From contig NZ_MDHN01000043.1 of assembly GCF_001757105.1 (NCBI RefSeq), positions 1 to 64,000 of the forward strand: 64,000 bases of DNA. The letters are read 5' to 3'. The DNA comes from Alteromonas confluentis. Lineage in GTDB: Bacteria > Pseudomonadota > Gammaproteobacteria > Enterobacterales > Alteromonadaceae. The translations under genes and the position numbers were made by a program. Positions 18,905 to 27,691 of this stretch are shown here, one piece after another; the stretch's first letter is position 1, and the number at the start of each line of letters is the position of its first letter. The notes under the pieces are model-generated. The model worked only from the letters and a program-made list of their open reading frames with translations, did not search any database and had not been told where the DNA came from.

Positions 18905-20733
18905 TAATAGACATCCTTCTGATAACGTTTGGCTTTGCGCAGGGCAACAATGTAGGCTTTGGCGTCTTCTTCAGACTTGCCACCGTGCTCCTGGATGATG
19001 GAAACCAGTGCAGCTTCAACATCTTTTGCCATGTGTGTTGCATCACCACACACATAGAAGTGAGCACCGGCTTCAAGCCACTCCCACACTTCTTTACCGT
19101 TTTCAGTTAAACGATGCTGAACATAAATTTTTTCTTTCTGATCGCGGGAGAATGCCAGCGTGATCTTGTCAACCAGACCAGATTTCACGTAGCCCTGCCA
19201 CTCAACCTGATAGAGGAAATCCTGAGTGAAGTTAGGGTTGCCGAAGAACAGCCAGTTTTTACCTTCTGCGCCCTGGGCATCTCGTTCCTGCATGAATGCA
19301 CGGAATGGCGCGATACCCGTACCCGGTCCCACCATGATCACAGGCGTATCGGTATTTTCAGGCAGACGGAAGTGATCATTCTTCTCGATATACACTTCAA
19401 CTTCGGCGCCTTCCTCTAATCGTTCACAAAGGAAGCTAGATGCGCCACCCTGGTGACGTTTACCAAAGGCTTCGTAGTCAACGTGTGCCACGGTCAGATG
19501 CACTTCTTCTTCTACTTCATCCTGACTGGAGGCAATAGAGTAAAGACGCGGCGTTAACGGGCGGAACGCATCAGCAAATGCCTGAGCATCGATTTTCGCC
19601 GGGTGTTCACGCACGATGTCGATAAGCTGGCGTTCGGACAGATAAGTACGCAGTTGCGCTTTATCTTCCATCAGCGCAGCCAGACCTTCTGAGCCTGTTG
19701 CTTCCTGATACGCTTTTACAAACGTTGGATAGCTTAGTGTTAACTCCAGTTTACTGGTCAGCGCTTCAGATAATGAAACGGTGGTATCGCCCACTTTCAC
19801 TTCTTCAGAGCCAGACAAACCTGTGAGTTCCAGGAATTCAGCAACCAGTTCGGCAGAATTCTTAAACCAGATACCCAGAGCATCACCGGCACGATACTGA
19901 ATGCCTGAATCTTCCAGGCTGATTTCGATGTGACGGATATCTTTTACCGAATCTCGGCCAGTGATTTTCTGCGATTCAATCAACGTGGCTTTAAACGGTG
20001 ACTTTTTGGTGTACATCTGTTCTGCGCCAGATGGTGCAGCAACGCCAGACTGAACAGTCACCACGTCATGAGTACCGGCAGACGCAAAATCGTCTTTCAG
20101 GGCCGCAACCAATTGCTCGCCCCAGGCTTTGGCAGCGTCTTCGTAATCGACGTCGCAATCAAGGCGAGGCACGATGGCCTTTCCGCCAAGCTTACCTAAA
20201 CGCTCATCGAAGTCTTTACCGGTTTGGCAGAAGAACTCGTAGCTGCTGTCACCAAGACCCAGTACCGCGAACTTCAAGCCATCCAATTTAGGTGCTTTCT
20301 TGCCGCCAAGGAATTCATGGAATTCAATTGCATCATCAGGCGCATCACCTTCACCATGCGTACTCACGAATACCGCAACGTGCGTCTCGCCTTTAATACT
20401 ACGCGGCTTATAGTCGGCCATACTGACTAGCTTACTGGTGTAACCCGCAGCTTCAGCCTGCGCCTGGAAACCTTTTGCCACGCCCATGGCGTTGCCGGTT
20501 TGCGAACCTACCAAAATAGTAAGCGTTGGTGTATTCGCCGGTGCAGCTGCTACCGGCGCCGCGGCTGCGGGAGCAACCGCTCCGCCCTGCGCTGCTGCCA
20601 TACCAGCAACATAACCACTTACCCAGGTAAGCTGATCGCGGTTTAAGCCTGCAATGGCCTGCGTAATCGCATTCCACTGTTGCTCATTGAGCACCGCACC
20701 GGGTGCTCCGTTCTGATTAGAATTCACTGACAT
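18904..20733 (-). CDS. cysJ: Sulfite reductase flavoprotein alpha subunit
   Basis: CysJ passes electrons from NADPH through FAD and FMN to CysI. The 609 residues comprise a short N-terminal segment, an Ala-rich linker (about 50-70), a flavodoxin domain beginning at TILVGSQTGNAMG (about 72-215), and a FAD/NADPH reductase region with RLYSIASS, GGASSFL, VGPGTGIAPFRAFMQER and the C-terminal aromatic tail KRYQKDVY. It is the first gene of cysJIH. Regulation by CysB is expected for the family, but I could not define a CysB site upstream. Confidence 0.97.
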   Translation of the reverse strand: MSVNSNQNGAPGAVLNEQQWNAITQAIAGLNRDQLTWVSGYVAGMAAAQGGAVAPAAAAPVAAAPANTPTLTILVGSQTGNAMGVAKGFQAQAEAAGYTSKLVSMADYKPRSIKGETHVAVFVSTHGEGDAPDDAIEFHEFLGGKKAPKLDGLKFAVLGLGDSSYEFFCQTGKDFDERLGKLGGKAIVPRLDCDVDYEDAAKAWGEQLVAALKDDFASAGTHDVVTVQSGVAAPSGAEQMYTKKSPFKATLIESQKITGRDSVKDIRHIEISLEDSGIQYRAGDALGIWFKNSAELVAEFLELTGLSGSEEVKVGDTTVSLSEALTSKLELTLSYPTFVKAYQEATGSEGLAALMEDKAQLRTYLSERQLIDIVREHPAKIDAQAFADAFRPLTPRLYSIASSQDEVEEEVHLTVAHVDYEAFGKRHQGGASSFLCERLEEGAEVEVYIEKNDHFRLPENTDTPVIMVGPGTGIAPFRAFMQERDAQGAEGKNWLFFGNPNFTQDFLYQVEWQGYVKSGLVDKITLAFSRDQKEKIYVQHRLTENGKEVWEWLEAGAHFYVCGDATHMAKDVEAALVSIIQEHGGKSEEDAKAYIVALRKAKRYQKDVY

Positions 20734-20861
20734 AGTTAATTAACCTTTTTAATATGCCGTCAAAGGTATCGATTTTTATTGAGAAGAGAAAAGAATAAAT
20801 AACACTTTTTTATGCTCTAAAGTTTCTAAAACTGTGAAATTTACGCTCTCTGGAATATAAA

Positions 20862-20890
20862 AAGAGCCGTAAGCGATACTTACGGCTCTT
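20862..20890 (-). terminator. Intrinsic terminator of the TIGR04219 gene
   Basis: A 12-bp stem (AAGAGCCGTAAG with its complement) and a five-base loop is followed on the minus strand by TTTTTATA. It separates the outer-membrane protein gene from the cysJIH promoter region. Confidence 0.85.
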
Positions 20891-20943
20891 ATAGATTTGA
20901 AGATTTACCGCTGATGCAAAAAACATCAGCGGCATTTTAATCA

Positions 20944-21717
20944 TCAGAAATGAATTTCTACACCTGCAAACGCACCATCGAACTCCATATCGGCGTATAC
21001 GCCATCGAGATCATCAATATCGACAGACACATTGCGGTAGCCTGCCTGAATCGTCATATCCACCGCTAAGCTTTCAATAAATGAATAAGTCAGTGCAATT
21101 TGATAGTCGCTTAATGTGTGATCATCGAAAGACAGATAACTGCCTTCCGCATACGCGCCAAGACCGGTAAACGGTAAGCCTACCGCCACACGAGAATAGG
21201 CCATGGGAATGATACCGGAAAACGCCTGCTCACCTTGCGTTTGCGAGTCTGTGTCGGCAACGTAAAGCGTACCGTCAACGTACTTCGCGTTAACGCCAAC
21301 ATCGAAGCTCACCAAATCGTTGTCGAACAATTCATAGTAAAGAATGATGTCTGTGGTAGACATTTCTACTTGCGTGTAAATGTCGTTACCCACTGTATAG
21401 ACATCACCATCGAAGGTGAATGTCGATGTAAGTGACGTATTGCCATCGCTATCGAGGGTAGTATAGCTCAGCTTAATATTCGGTACAAAAGGGAGCGGAT
21501 GTTCAACGGCTGCGTAAAACGAAGAGTTCGCGTTGCTATCGAAGTTGAAATCTGCCATTGCGCTGCCATCGGAAAACGTACCGTCATCAGCAAAACCACC
21601 TGACGGGCTTGTATACCAGCCTTGACCACCCAGATACAATCCAGCAACGGTGTCCGCCATTACCGGTGATGCAGTAAAAGCCGTTGCGAGTGCTACAGCT
21701 ACTATGCATTTTTTCAT
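20944..21717 (-). CDS. TIGR04219-type outer-membrane beta-barrel protein
   Basis: This 257-residue protein has a signal peptide (about 1-21, VMA-DT). The mature sequence alternates hydrophobic and polar residues in about ten amphipathic strands and ends in phenylalanine (GVEIHF), the recognition signal for the BAM complex. The start TVAGLYLGGQGW and overall length fit the TIGR04219 family of small barrels common in Alteromonas and Vibrio. It is four bases downstream of the DUF2333 gene and probably co-transcribed with it. The solute or role is unknown. Confidence 0.82.
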   Translation of the reverse strand: MKKCIVAVALATAFTASPVMADTVAGLYLGGQGWYTSPSGGFADDGTFSDGSAMADFNFDSNANSSFYAAVEHPLPFVPNIKLSYTTLDSDGNTSLTSTFTFDGDVYTVGNDIYTQVEMSTTDIILYYELFDNDLVSFDVGVNAKYVDGTLYVADTDSQTQGEQAFSGIIPMAYSRVAVGLPFTGLGAYAEGSYLSFDDHTLSDYQIALTYSFIESLAVDMTIQAGYRNVSVDIDDLDGVYADMEFDGAFAGVEIHF

Positions 21718-21720
21718 GAA

Positions 21721-22719
21721 TTATCCTTGATTGAGAAGTTCAGTCAGTTCAATAAGCGCTGCATTAGCGCGAGAAATATAATTTGCCATGACCAGAGAAT
21801 GATTAGCCATCATGCCAAATCCATTGCCGTTAAGAATCATTGGGCTCCACACAGTTTGCTGTGTCGCTTCCAGTTCACGAATGATCTGACGCAGGCTTAC
21901 CAGTGCATTCTTATCTTCAAGTGTATCGGCAAATTCGATTTCTGCCGCTTTTAAGAAATGCAGCAACGCCCAGGTCGCGCCGCGGGCTTCGTAAAAGTTA
22001 TCATCCAGTTTCCACCAGCTCGTCTGTACAACCCGTTCTGACACTGCCGGTGTAGACTGTCGGGCATTCTTGTCACCGGCCAAATCGGTGTTCATTTTGG
22101 ATGACCCAACGCTTGCACTTAAGCGCTGAGAGTATGAACCTAAACGCTTTTCTACTTGTTTAAGCCACTCTCTAAGATTGTCGGCACGGGTATAAAACTG
22201 ACTGTCACCAGCGGCCATATCGCCCAGTTCAGCGCGGTATTTATCCAGTGACTTAATCCCATTGCGATAGGAAGACTCTGCCGAAGGCAAAGCCCAGCTG
22301 CGACTATTTACGTTGAATTCAGGCTGCGCTTTAGTGAGATGTGGGTTTTCTATAGACTGTGATTGAGAGCGGCTAAAATCTTTGCGCATTGAGAGCGACA
22401 AATCTCTGATCATTTCCAGCGCGCCGTATTCCCAAGCGGGCATATTATCGAGGAACAACCCTGGTGGCATAACATCATTAGAGATATAACCGCCCGGCTT
22501 ATCGAGCAATGTTTCTGTCACCACAATCATTGTGGTTGTCATGGTATAGCCAGGAATTTCAGTTTGTGAAGGACTTGGTGCTTGTTCAGCCACGGCTTGT
22601 CTAACATCAAACGTGTCAGGTTCAACACTCCAGTACACGCCTATTAACCAGAATATTAAAAACAGAACAACAACAGTACCAATAATGGTTCGGGTGTTCA
22701 GGTATTGTTTAATGCTCAA
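21721..22719 (-). CDS. DUF2333 family inner-membrane protein
   Basis: This 332-residue protein has one N-terminal membrane anchor (about 11-30, TIIGTVVVLFLIFWLIGVYW) and a periplasmic domain. Conserved blocks such as PGYTMTTTMIVVTETLLDKPGGYISNDVMPPG (partly quoted: KPGGYISNDVMPPG) and LDNMPAWEYG are typical of DUF2333. The function is unknown; the family is widespread in marine gammaproteobacteria. It is immediately upstream of the outer-membrane barrel gene, suggesting a joint envelope role. Confidence 0.85.
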   Translation of the reverse strand: MSIKQYLNTRTIIGTVVVLFLIFWLIGVYWSVEPDTFDVRQAVAEQAPSPSQTEIPGYTMTTTMIVVTETLLDKPGGYISNDVMPPGLFLDNMPAWEYGALEMIRDLSLSMRKDFSRSQSQSIENPHLTKAQPEFNVNSRSWALPSAESSYRNGIKSLDKYRAELGDMAAGDSQFYTRADNLREWLKQVEKRLGSYSQRLSASVGSSKMNTDLAGDKNARQSTPAVSERVVQTSWWKLDDNFYEARGATWALLHFLKAAEIEFADTLEDKNALVSLRQIIRELEATQQTVWSPMILNGNGFGMMANHSLVMANYISRANAALIELTELLNQG

Positions 22720-22742
22720 TGTATAGATTCCTTCTCAATAAC

Positions 22743-22773
22743 AAAGTGGGTGATGTTACTCATCACCCACTTT
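22743..22773. terminator. Hairpin terminator downstream of the psp operon
   Basis: AAAGTGGGTGATG pairs with CATCACCCACTTT (13 bp) around a five-base loop, with T-rich flanks on both strands. It lies between the last psp gene and the DUF2333 gene, both on the minus strand. Confidence 0.75.
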
Positions 22774-22844
22774 TAATTACCTTATGACTGCACTTTAGCA
22801 TTCCAGCCATAATTTTTCGCCATGATTTGCGTAAGTTTTGCAGA

Positions 22845-23174
22845 TCACGCCGTTTGTGGACGTTTCGTTCGCAACACTAACCACACAGCAAGAGCTACTA
22901 GCAGAAATGGCCAGAACGTTGCGACACCGGCAACCAATAACGCAGCGACACCAGCAACAGCGGCGATGGCAAGGGCGCCAAAAAGACTAAAGGCAACAAT
23001 AACGCCGATAATTACAAATACAACGCCAACCGCCGAAGCTGCAGCAAAATTCTCAAAGGGTGACAACATTTCATCTCCCATCATTAAATGAATACCCCAC
23101 CAATCGCTGAACAGATTACCAAAGGCATAAGTCAGCAATATGGCGATGATGATAGCTAAAAATGCATTTTTCAT
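22845..23174 (-). CDS. Small multi-pass membrane protein of the psp operon
   Basis: A protein of about 109 residues with an N-terminal membrane segment (about 4-22) and long hydrophobic Ala/Val/Ile-rich stretches (about 46-95), followed by a basic tail. The start is taken as ATG 23174 rather than the upstream GTG (23183). It forms TAATG with the pspC-like stop, so the two are translationally coupled. It is not PspB or PspD by sequence as I know them. The operon context suggests a role in envelope stress. Confidence 0.72.
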   Translation of the reverse strand: MKNAFLAIIIAILLTYAFGNLFSDWWGIHLMMGDEMLSPFENFAAASAVGVVFVIIGVIVAFSLFGALAIAAVAGVAALLVAGVATFWPFLLVALAVWLVLRTKRPQTA

Positions 23175-23377
23175 TATGACCACCGTGGTAACAGAAATGT
23201 GGCGGCGATATAGGCCATCAACACGGGTACACTAAGAATGAAGAGTCCAGCAACCGCAGCAGCACGAACCCAAACAGCATCAACAGACAGATAATTTGCA
23301 AGCCCTGCACATACACCGCTGATCATGCCGTTATTAATGTCGCGGTAAATGCGCTTATCAGTTTCTGGTAATTTCAT
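23174..23377 (-). CDS. pspC: PspC-domain envelope stress protein
   Basis: This 67-residue protein is almost entirely a PspC domain. It has the N-terminal NNGMISGVCAGLANYLSVD motif and VWVRAAAVAG, then a hydrophobic membrane segment (about 37-62). E. coli PspC (119 residues) has an additional periplasmic part that is missing here. PspC senses membrane damage and binds PspA. It sits between pspA and a coupled small membrane protein. Confidence 0.85.
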   Translation of the reverse strand: MKLPETDKRIYRDINNGMISGVCAGLANYLSVDAVWVRAAAVAGLFILSVPVLMAYIAATFLLPRWS

Positions 23378-23440
23378 TGTCTTCTCCTGGCGATAACGAT
23401 GCGCCCTGCGAGGGCGCGTATAAATGGTTTTAGTAAGAAA

Positions 23441-24112
23441 TTAGGCGGCGCGTTTTTTCTTCAGTGCCGCCAGTTCTTCTTCAATGACGTCGTTGGTTTC
23501 CAGCGCCTTGAACTCGTCTTCCAACGATGTAGCCGATGATGAACTACCTACCACATCATAGGCATCAACTTGCGCTTCCAGATGCTCAATACGCTGCTCA
23601 TAGCTATCCATTCGCGCCATGGCGTTTTCTACCTGCGTACTGTGCGTTACGCCGCGCGCTTTAAGGCGAACACTGGCGTTGTCTTTTCGCGCCACCAAAC
23701 TTTTCTGTTTCTGACGGGCCTCAGCCAGTTTCGCGTGTAGACGTTGCGTATCTTCTTGCACCGACGTGAGCATGTCGCTCACCTGCGTTTTCTGACTTTC
23801 GATAACGTCCAGTTTTTCTACATAACTATTTTTCTGTACCAGAGCGGCGCGCGCTAAATCGTCCTTGCCTTTATCCATGGCCAGTTCCGCTTTCGCCATC
23901 CAGTTGTCGATGTCTTTTTGCAGCGTGGCAGCCTGACGATCGAGATACTTCTGCTCGGCAATATATTTCGCCGCCACTGAACGCATCTCCACCATGGTTT
24001 CTTCCATTTCCTGAATGATTAGGCGAATCACTTTTTCCGGATCTTCCGCTTTATCCAGCATCGCGTTGATGTTTGATTGAATGATGTCTGACATGCGTGA
24101 GAACATTCCCAT
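23441..24112 (-). CDS. pspA: Phage shock protein A
   Basis: PspA is a peripheral membrane ESCRT-III-like protein that supports damaged inner membranes and, in the classical system, inhibits PspF. The 223-residue sequence starts MGMFSRMSDIIQSNINAMLD, an amphipathic helix, and continues as a long coiled coil with the family motifs EDPEKVIRLIIQEMEETM and RAALVQKN. The length matches E. coli PspA (222). A sigma-54-type promoter is located about 50 bp upstream. It is the first gene of a three-gene operon. Confidence 0.95.
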   Translation of the reverse strand: MGMFSRMSDIIQSNINAMLDKAEDPEKVIRLIIQEMEETMVEMRSVAAKYIAEQKYLDRQAATLQKDIDNWMAKAELAMDKGKDDLARAALVQKNSYVEKLDVIESQKTQVSDMLTSVQEDTQRLHAKLAEARQKQKSLVARKDNASVRLKARGVTHSTQVENAMARMDSYEQRIEHLEAQVDAYDVVGSSSSATSLEDEFKALETNDVIEEELAALKKKRAA

Positions 24113-24162
24113 TGTCTTTCTCCTTTACCTGTTTCATGTTTGTTCGATTACAGAGAGACTAT

Positions 24163-24178
24163 TACAATCGCTGTGCCA
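24163..24178 (-). promoter_or_regulatory. Sigma-54-type promoter of the psp operon
   Basis: The minus strand reads TGGCAC-AGCGA-TTGTA, matching the -24/-12 consensus TGGCAC-N5-TTGCA except for one base of the -12 GC. It lies about 50 bp upstream of the pspA start, leaving a leader of roughly 40 nt. This is the expected promoter type for PspF-activated pspA. Confidence 0.75.
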
Positions 24179-24307
24179 AATATTTAACCCACTGTATTAA
24201 TTGACTTTTTCACTTATCACTTTATTTTTAAACGTGTTATCAAAACTGAGTACTGAATAATTTGGTTAAATTAACCACTGGAAATTAGCCAATCTGACGA
24301 ACACTAA

Positions 24308-24352
24308 GGTATTAACAGGCATGGTATTAACTGACACGGCATTAAGTGACTT
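24308..24352. repeat. Three tandem 15-bp repeats
   Basis: Three successive 15-bp units begin at 24308, 24323 and 24338, with consensus GGTATTAACTGACAC; the outer copies differ at a few positions. Read on the plus strand they would give five-residue repeats (VLTGM, VLTDT, ALSDF), but no supported start or ORF surrounds them. Confidence 0.65.
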
Positions 24353-24492
24353 TGCAATAAGCTGAGCCGAAGCATGGTTAAAAGACAGAATAGGATGAAT
24401 AGGGAAAACTTAGGAAACGGTAATACTAAAGGGTTGAGGATGGTGTTCGGTTTGTACTGATGTCATGGAGCGGATGACAGAACTGTGCAGAT

Positions 24493-24523
24493 AAAAAAAC
24501 AGGCAATCAATTATGATTGCCTG
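24493..24523 (-). terminator. Intrinsic terminator of the small exported protein gene
   Basis: CAGGCAATCA pairs with TGATTGCCTG around a four-base loop. On the minus strand it is followed by seven T residues. It lies 60 bp after the stop of the gene at 24584. Confidence 0.88.
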
Positions 24524-24583
24524 CATGGTCGTTCTTTTGCACTAGGTTGATGCTGTTTTCGCATCTTACAGCAAGCCATAAGC

Positions 24584-24871
24584 TTACTCTTCTTCAGATT
24601 CAGAATGTTCAGATTTTAATTGTGTCTCGCTTGCAGCCAGGTCAGTAACACTCACCGAACCTGCTTTTGTTTCATTCGACAAACTAAAGTTATAAGTCGC
24701 ATTGGCAACAGATTGCTGCACGCCATTGCTGATTTCTTCAGTTGCCATAGTGACAGCTTGATCGATCATCCGGCTTAAGAATGACTCGATCGCACTTTCC
24801 TGCGCCATCGCTTGTGAACTAAACATCGCAGCTGACATCACGGCACTGGCTAAAATCATTTTCGCTTTCAT
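24584..24871 (-). CDS. Small exported protein, unknown function
   Basis: This 95-residue protein has a signal peptide (about 1-23, SQAMA-QES). The mature part is acidic and helical in its first half (SAIESFLSRMIDQAVTMATEEI), with a glutamate-rich end (HSESEEE). There is no cysteine and no known domain. It is monocistronic, with its own terminator, upstream of pspA on the same strand. The function is unknown. Confidence 0.68.
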   Translation of the reverse strand: MKAKMILASAVMSAAMFSSQAMAQESAIESFLSRMIDQAVTMATEEISNGVQQSVANATYNFSLSNETKAGSVSVTDLAASETQLKSEHSESEEE

Positions 24872-25075
24872 CGTGTTTCCCTCTTGGTAACGTTGTAAAT
24901 AGTGCCGTACTCACTGCGACGACAAGTTACCTAAGAGATAGCGAGAGACGTGCCAACTAAGAGAATTTATTTAACCATTTGAATTTTAATGAGTTTACAA
25001 AAAAGTCACGCCCACCTCAAAAGAACAAAAAACGAACAACACAACTAAGTGGTGAAAAAAACCAATGCAATTAGT

Positions 25076-26125
25076 CTATTCCACCACCCGGGAATCGTTA
25101 AAGGCTTTCGCATTGGCCTGTGCTTGCTCAACTTGCTCAAGCGCATTCATCAGAAGATTAGGATCACGCTCTTTACCGGTGCCATTCTGGCTTAAATAGC
25201 GACGCCAGATGCGCCCGCCAGCCTGCCCCTGAAACAACCCCAACATATGGCGGGCCACGTGCCAGGGTTTAAACCACTCATCGGTTTGACGCTCAATATA
25301 TTGCTGCATGATGTGAACAATTTCGCTACGCGTTTTCGCCTGCGCTTCGTCACCGAAAACCACCTTATCAACGGATGACAGCAAGTAAGGGTTAGAATAA
25401 GCTTCCCGCCCCATCATCACACCATCAACCTTACCTAAGTGCTCAAGGGTATCATCGAGGGTTTTCACCCCACCGTTAATGCTAATGTTTAGTCCTGAAT
25501 GTGTTTCTTTGAGTTGATACACACGGGGGTAATTCAGCGGCGGAATTTCACGGTTTTCCTTGGGGCTCAAACCCTGCAGCCAGGCTTTGCGGGCATGCAC
25601 AATGAAAGTATCGCAGCCTGCATCGGCAACAATATCGACAAACCGGGCAAAGCCTTCGTACTCGTCCATATCATCAATACCAATACGGCATTTAACCGTT
25701 ACCGGAATATCTACCGCCGCCTGCATGGCCTTTACACAGTCGGCAACCACTTCAGGTTGTGCCATCAGGCAAGCGCCGAAAGCACCGTTCTTTACCCGGT
25801 CTGACGGACAGCCAACATTAATGTTTACTTCATCGTAGCCACGGGCCTGCGCCATTTCAGAACACCGCGCCATATCGGAGGGATCGCATCCGCCTAGTTG
25901 CAGCGCCACAGGATGTTCTTCTTCGTTAAATGCCAGATAATCGCCTTTGCCGTAGATTAGCGCCCCCGTTGTAACCATCTCGGTATAAAGCAGACTGTGC
26001 TTTGTAATTTGGCGCAGGAAAAAGCGGCAATGTTGATCGGTCCAATCGAGCATTGGAGCGACTGAGAATCTTCTGTCGATAGTTGAATGAGCCATAGTTC
26101 TATTTAAATCTTTTACATCAGCCAC
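25076..26125 (-). CDS. dusA: tRNA-dihydrouridine(20/20a) synthase
   Basis: DusA reduces uridine 20/20a in the tRNA D-loop using FMN and NADPH. The 349-residue TIM-barrel protein has RFSVAPMLDWTDQHCRFF at 19-36, YTEMVTTGA, NVGCPSDRV and catalytic Cys119 in FGACLM, followed by the phosphate-binding SINGGVK and MMGREAY, closely following E. coli DusA. The annotated ATG (26125) gives ten residues before an internal Met11 that is a possible start. The 5' end of dusA is a known integration site for a family of tyrosine integrases, and an integrase-like fragment lies directly upstream. Confidence 0.95.
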   Translation of the reverse strand: MADVKDLNRTMAHSTIDRRFSVAPMLDWTDQHCRFFLRQITKHSLLYTEMVTTGALIYGKGDYLAFNEEEHPVALQLGGCDPSDMARCSEMAQARGYDEVNINVGCPSDRVKNGAFGACLMAQPEVVADCVKAMQAAVDIPVTVKCRIGIDDMDEYEGFARFVDIVADAGCDTFIVHARKAWLQGLSPKENREIPPLNYPRVYQLKETHSGLNISINGGVKTLDDTLEHLGKVDGVMMGREAYSNPYLLSSVDKVVFGDEAQAKTRSEIVHIMQQYIERQTDEWFKPWHVARHMLGLFQGQAGGRIWRRYLSQNGTGKERDPNLLMNALEQVEQAQANAKAFNDSRVVE

Positions 26126-26264
26126 TTATGGCATTCCTCAGAAAAATTTTGAAACGTCAAAGTTGAGCATTTCCACTGGATTTAGTCCCGTTTCTGGGAA
26201 CATGGAGCCCAAATAGTGGAATTATTTTTCCTTTAGGCGCACTCGATAAATGGGTGAAAATCAG

Positions 26265-26345
26265 ATGGCTAATATTAGCATAAGTAAAGGAATGAGAAAA
26301 AACGGTGTCTCATATACAGCAAGGGTCAGACAGAAAACGAACTAA
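26265..26345 (+). pseudogene. Integrase N-terminal remnant
   Basis: A 26-codon frame begins ATGGCTAATATT and reads MANISISKGMRKNGVSYTAR then VRQKTN before a stop. The pattern (short Ile-rich start, KNG, SYTARVR) resembles the N-terminal arm-binding region of phage-type tyrosine recombinases. No core or catalytic domain follows, so it is a truncated relic if it is an integrase. It lies 140 bp upstream of dusA. The assignment is by pattern only. Confidence 0.45.
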
Positions 26346-26602
26346 CTTGAACGGACCTTTCGAATTAATTGACGCTCTATAGAGGACTTCCAATCATTGA
26401 TCCAACCGCTAAGACGGCTAGTGATAGCATAGAGCAAAGTGGTCGTGAGCATTTCTCATGAGAGTGTTTTAGGCCTCATCATTCAATAGCTCCCAGCCAA
26501 GGAAAATGTAAAAGTTCGTTTTTCAGAACCATTGCCATTGACTAAAATGGTTACAAATACCATACTATGCAGCAAGTGGATTGAGCATTCTCGGTCGGCG
26601 TC

Positions 26603-26630
26603 AAAACCTCGGTGGATTCATCGGGGTTTT
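26603..26630. terminator. Hairpin overlapping the 3' end of the DUF3800 gene
   Basis: AAAACCTCG can pair with CGGGGTTTT (one U-G pair) around a roughly ten-base loop, followed by T-rich sequence on the plus strand and A/T on the other. It overlaps the last codons of the DUF3800 gene. It probably works as a terminator. Confidence 0.5.
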
Positions 26631-27493
26631 TCGCTTTTTGGACTAGGGTAAATTCTCATCCCAACGCCTTCGAAAGCAGTTCCTAAGCTTTTTCTTCCCC
26701 CTTCGCAGTAAAACTTTTCTCGAAGGATATCAAAAGCCCTGTTTGCTTGTTCAGGCCTAAGTGTATGAAGCCCTATGGGCCTCGCGACCAGATCAGCTAG
26801 TTGTAACCCTGAAGACATGACTTTTTTGTCAGAAAAAATTATTTCGTAGGGAAGTTGCAGATTTTGTTTGTTGTTGCCATCGCAGATTCGACGAAACTCC
26901 AGTTCTAAATCTCGATCCTCCTTGTCGCCCCTGCACTCAACAACTATGTGCGTTTTCTTTTCGCTCTGGCCTTTCTCAGCAAGAAAACCATTCAGCGCTT
27001 TCATACACATGCCCAATGCTATGTAATACGCATTATCGTCTGGGTTGGAACGCAGTTCTCTTTTATCAATAGTTGCGCTTATTAAGATAAAATTAGCGAC
27101 CTCGATTATTTCAGTCAGCTCATTAAGAAAGTGCTGGTGATGCTCCCTGCCTTTAAATATGTTAAAAGCGCCCTTTCGTCGCCTTATTTCGTTTTCATGA
27201 AGCACCACTTGGTCATGGCCGAAGTGGTTGAACTTAAACTTTTCTAAAGCAGGAACAATCACTTCACTGTAGTGGCGTTTGTGAAATACACAAAATGCCA
27301 GAACAAAAATGGGGTAATTTTCGTCAATACTCTGAAGGCTGTGATCACCACTTTCATCCACGTAAACGATGTATTTAGAAAAGTCACTTTCATCTAACGA
27401 TTGTGGGTTGTGACTTTTCAGCTTTTTAAGGTTTTCTTCATCAATCTCAAAAAGCGGCAACTCATGCTGGACGGGCTGTTTTTCATCTGTCAT
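26618..27493 (-). CDS. DUF3800 domain protein
   Basis: This 291-residue protein carries the DUF3800 signature YVDESGD (44-50), and HENEIR (99-104) plus GLQLADLVA near residue 230 supply the further acidic positions. DUF3800 is thought to have an RNase H-like fold with a metal-binding acidic site, but its activity is unknown. It is common on phages, plasmids and defence or genomic islands. The N-terminal 40 residues are an acidic, Leu-containing extension. It lies in the island beside dusA with no close operon partner. A nuclease-like role is inference. Confidence 0.85.
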   Translation of the reverse strand: MTDEKQPVQHELPLFEIDEENLKKLKSHNPQSLDESDFSKYIVYVDESGDHSLQSIDENYPIFVLAFCVFHKRHYSEVIVPALEKFKFNHFGHDQVVLHENEIRRRKGAFNIFKGREHHQHFLNELTEIIEVANFILISATIDKRELRSNPDDNAYYIALGMCMKALNGFLAEKGQSEKKTHIVVECRGDKEDRDLELEFRRICDGNNKQNLQLPYEIIFSDKKVMSSGLQLADLVARPIGLHTLRPEQANRAFDILREKFYCEGGRKSLGTAFEGVGMRIYPSPKSEKPR

Positions 27494-27691
27494 TACCGAG
27501 TACCTAGTTCAGTCAATACAAACCAAAGGCAATTGAGAGCAAGATTGGCGGCTAGGCCATATAACCATTCGCCATGCGCTTTCAGTAATTCGAAATTGCT
27601 TGTAAATACCATACAACAGTCCCTGTTTTGTTTGTCCACCCCAAGGTCAGTGTACAATACACCGTTAAAATCATCTAACCTATTAGGCTCA

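Larger units (their letters stand above)
24182..24583. other. Gene-free region upstream of the psp promoter
   Basis: About 400 bp with no credible gene. It would hold the PspF enhancer sites if the operon is PspF-controlled; I cannot point to them. It contains a short 15-bp tandem repeat (24308-24352) and, at its right end, the terminator of the next gene. The usual divergent pspF gene is absent. Confidence 0.55.
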
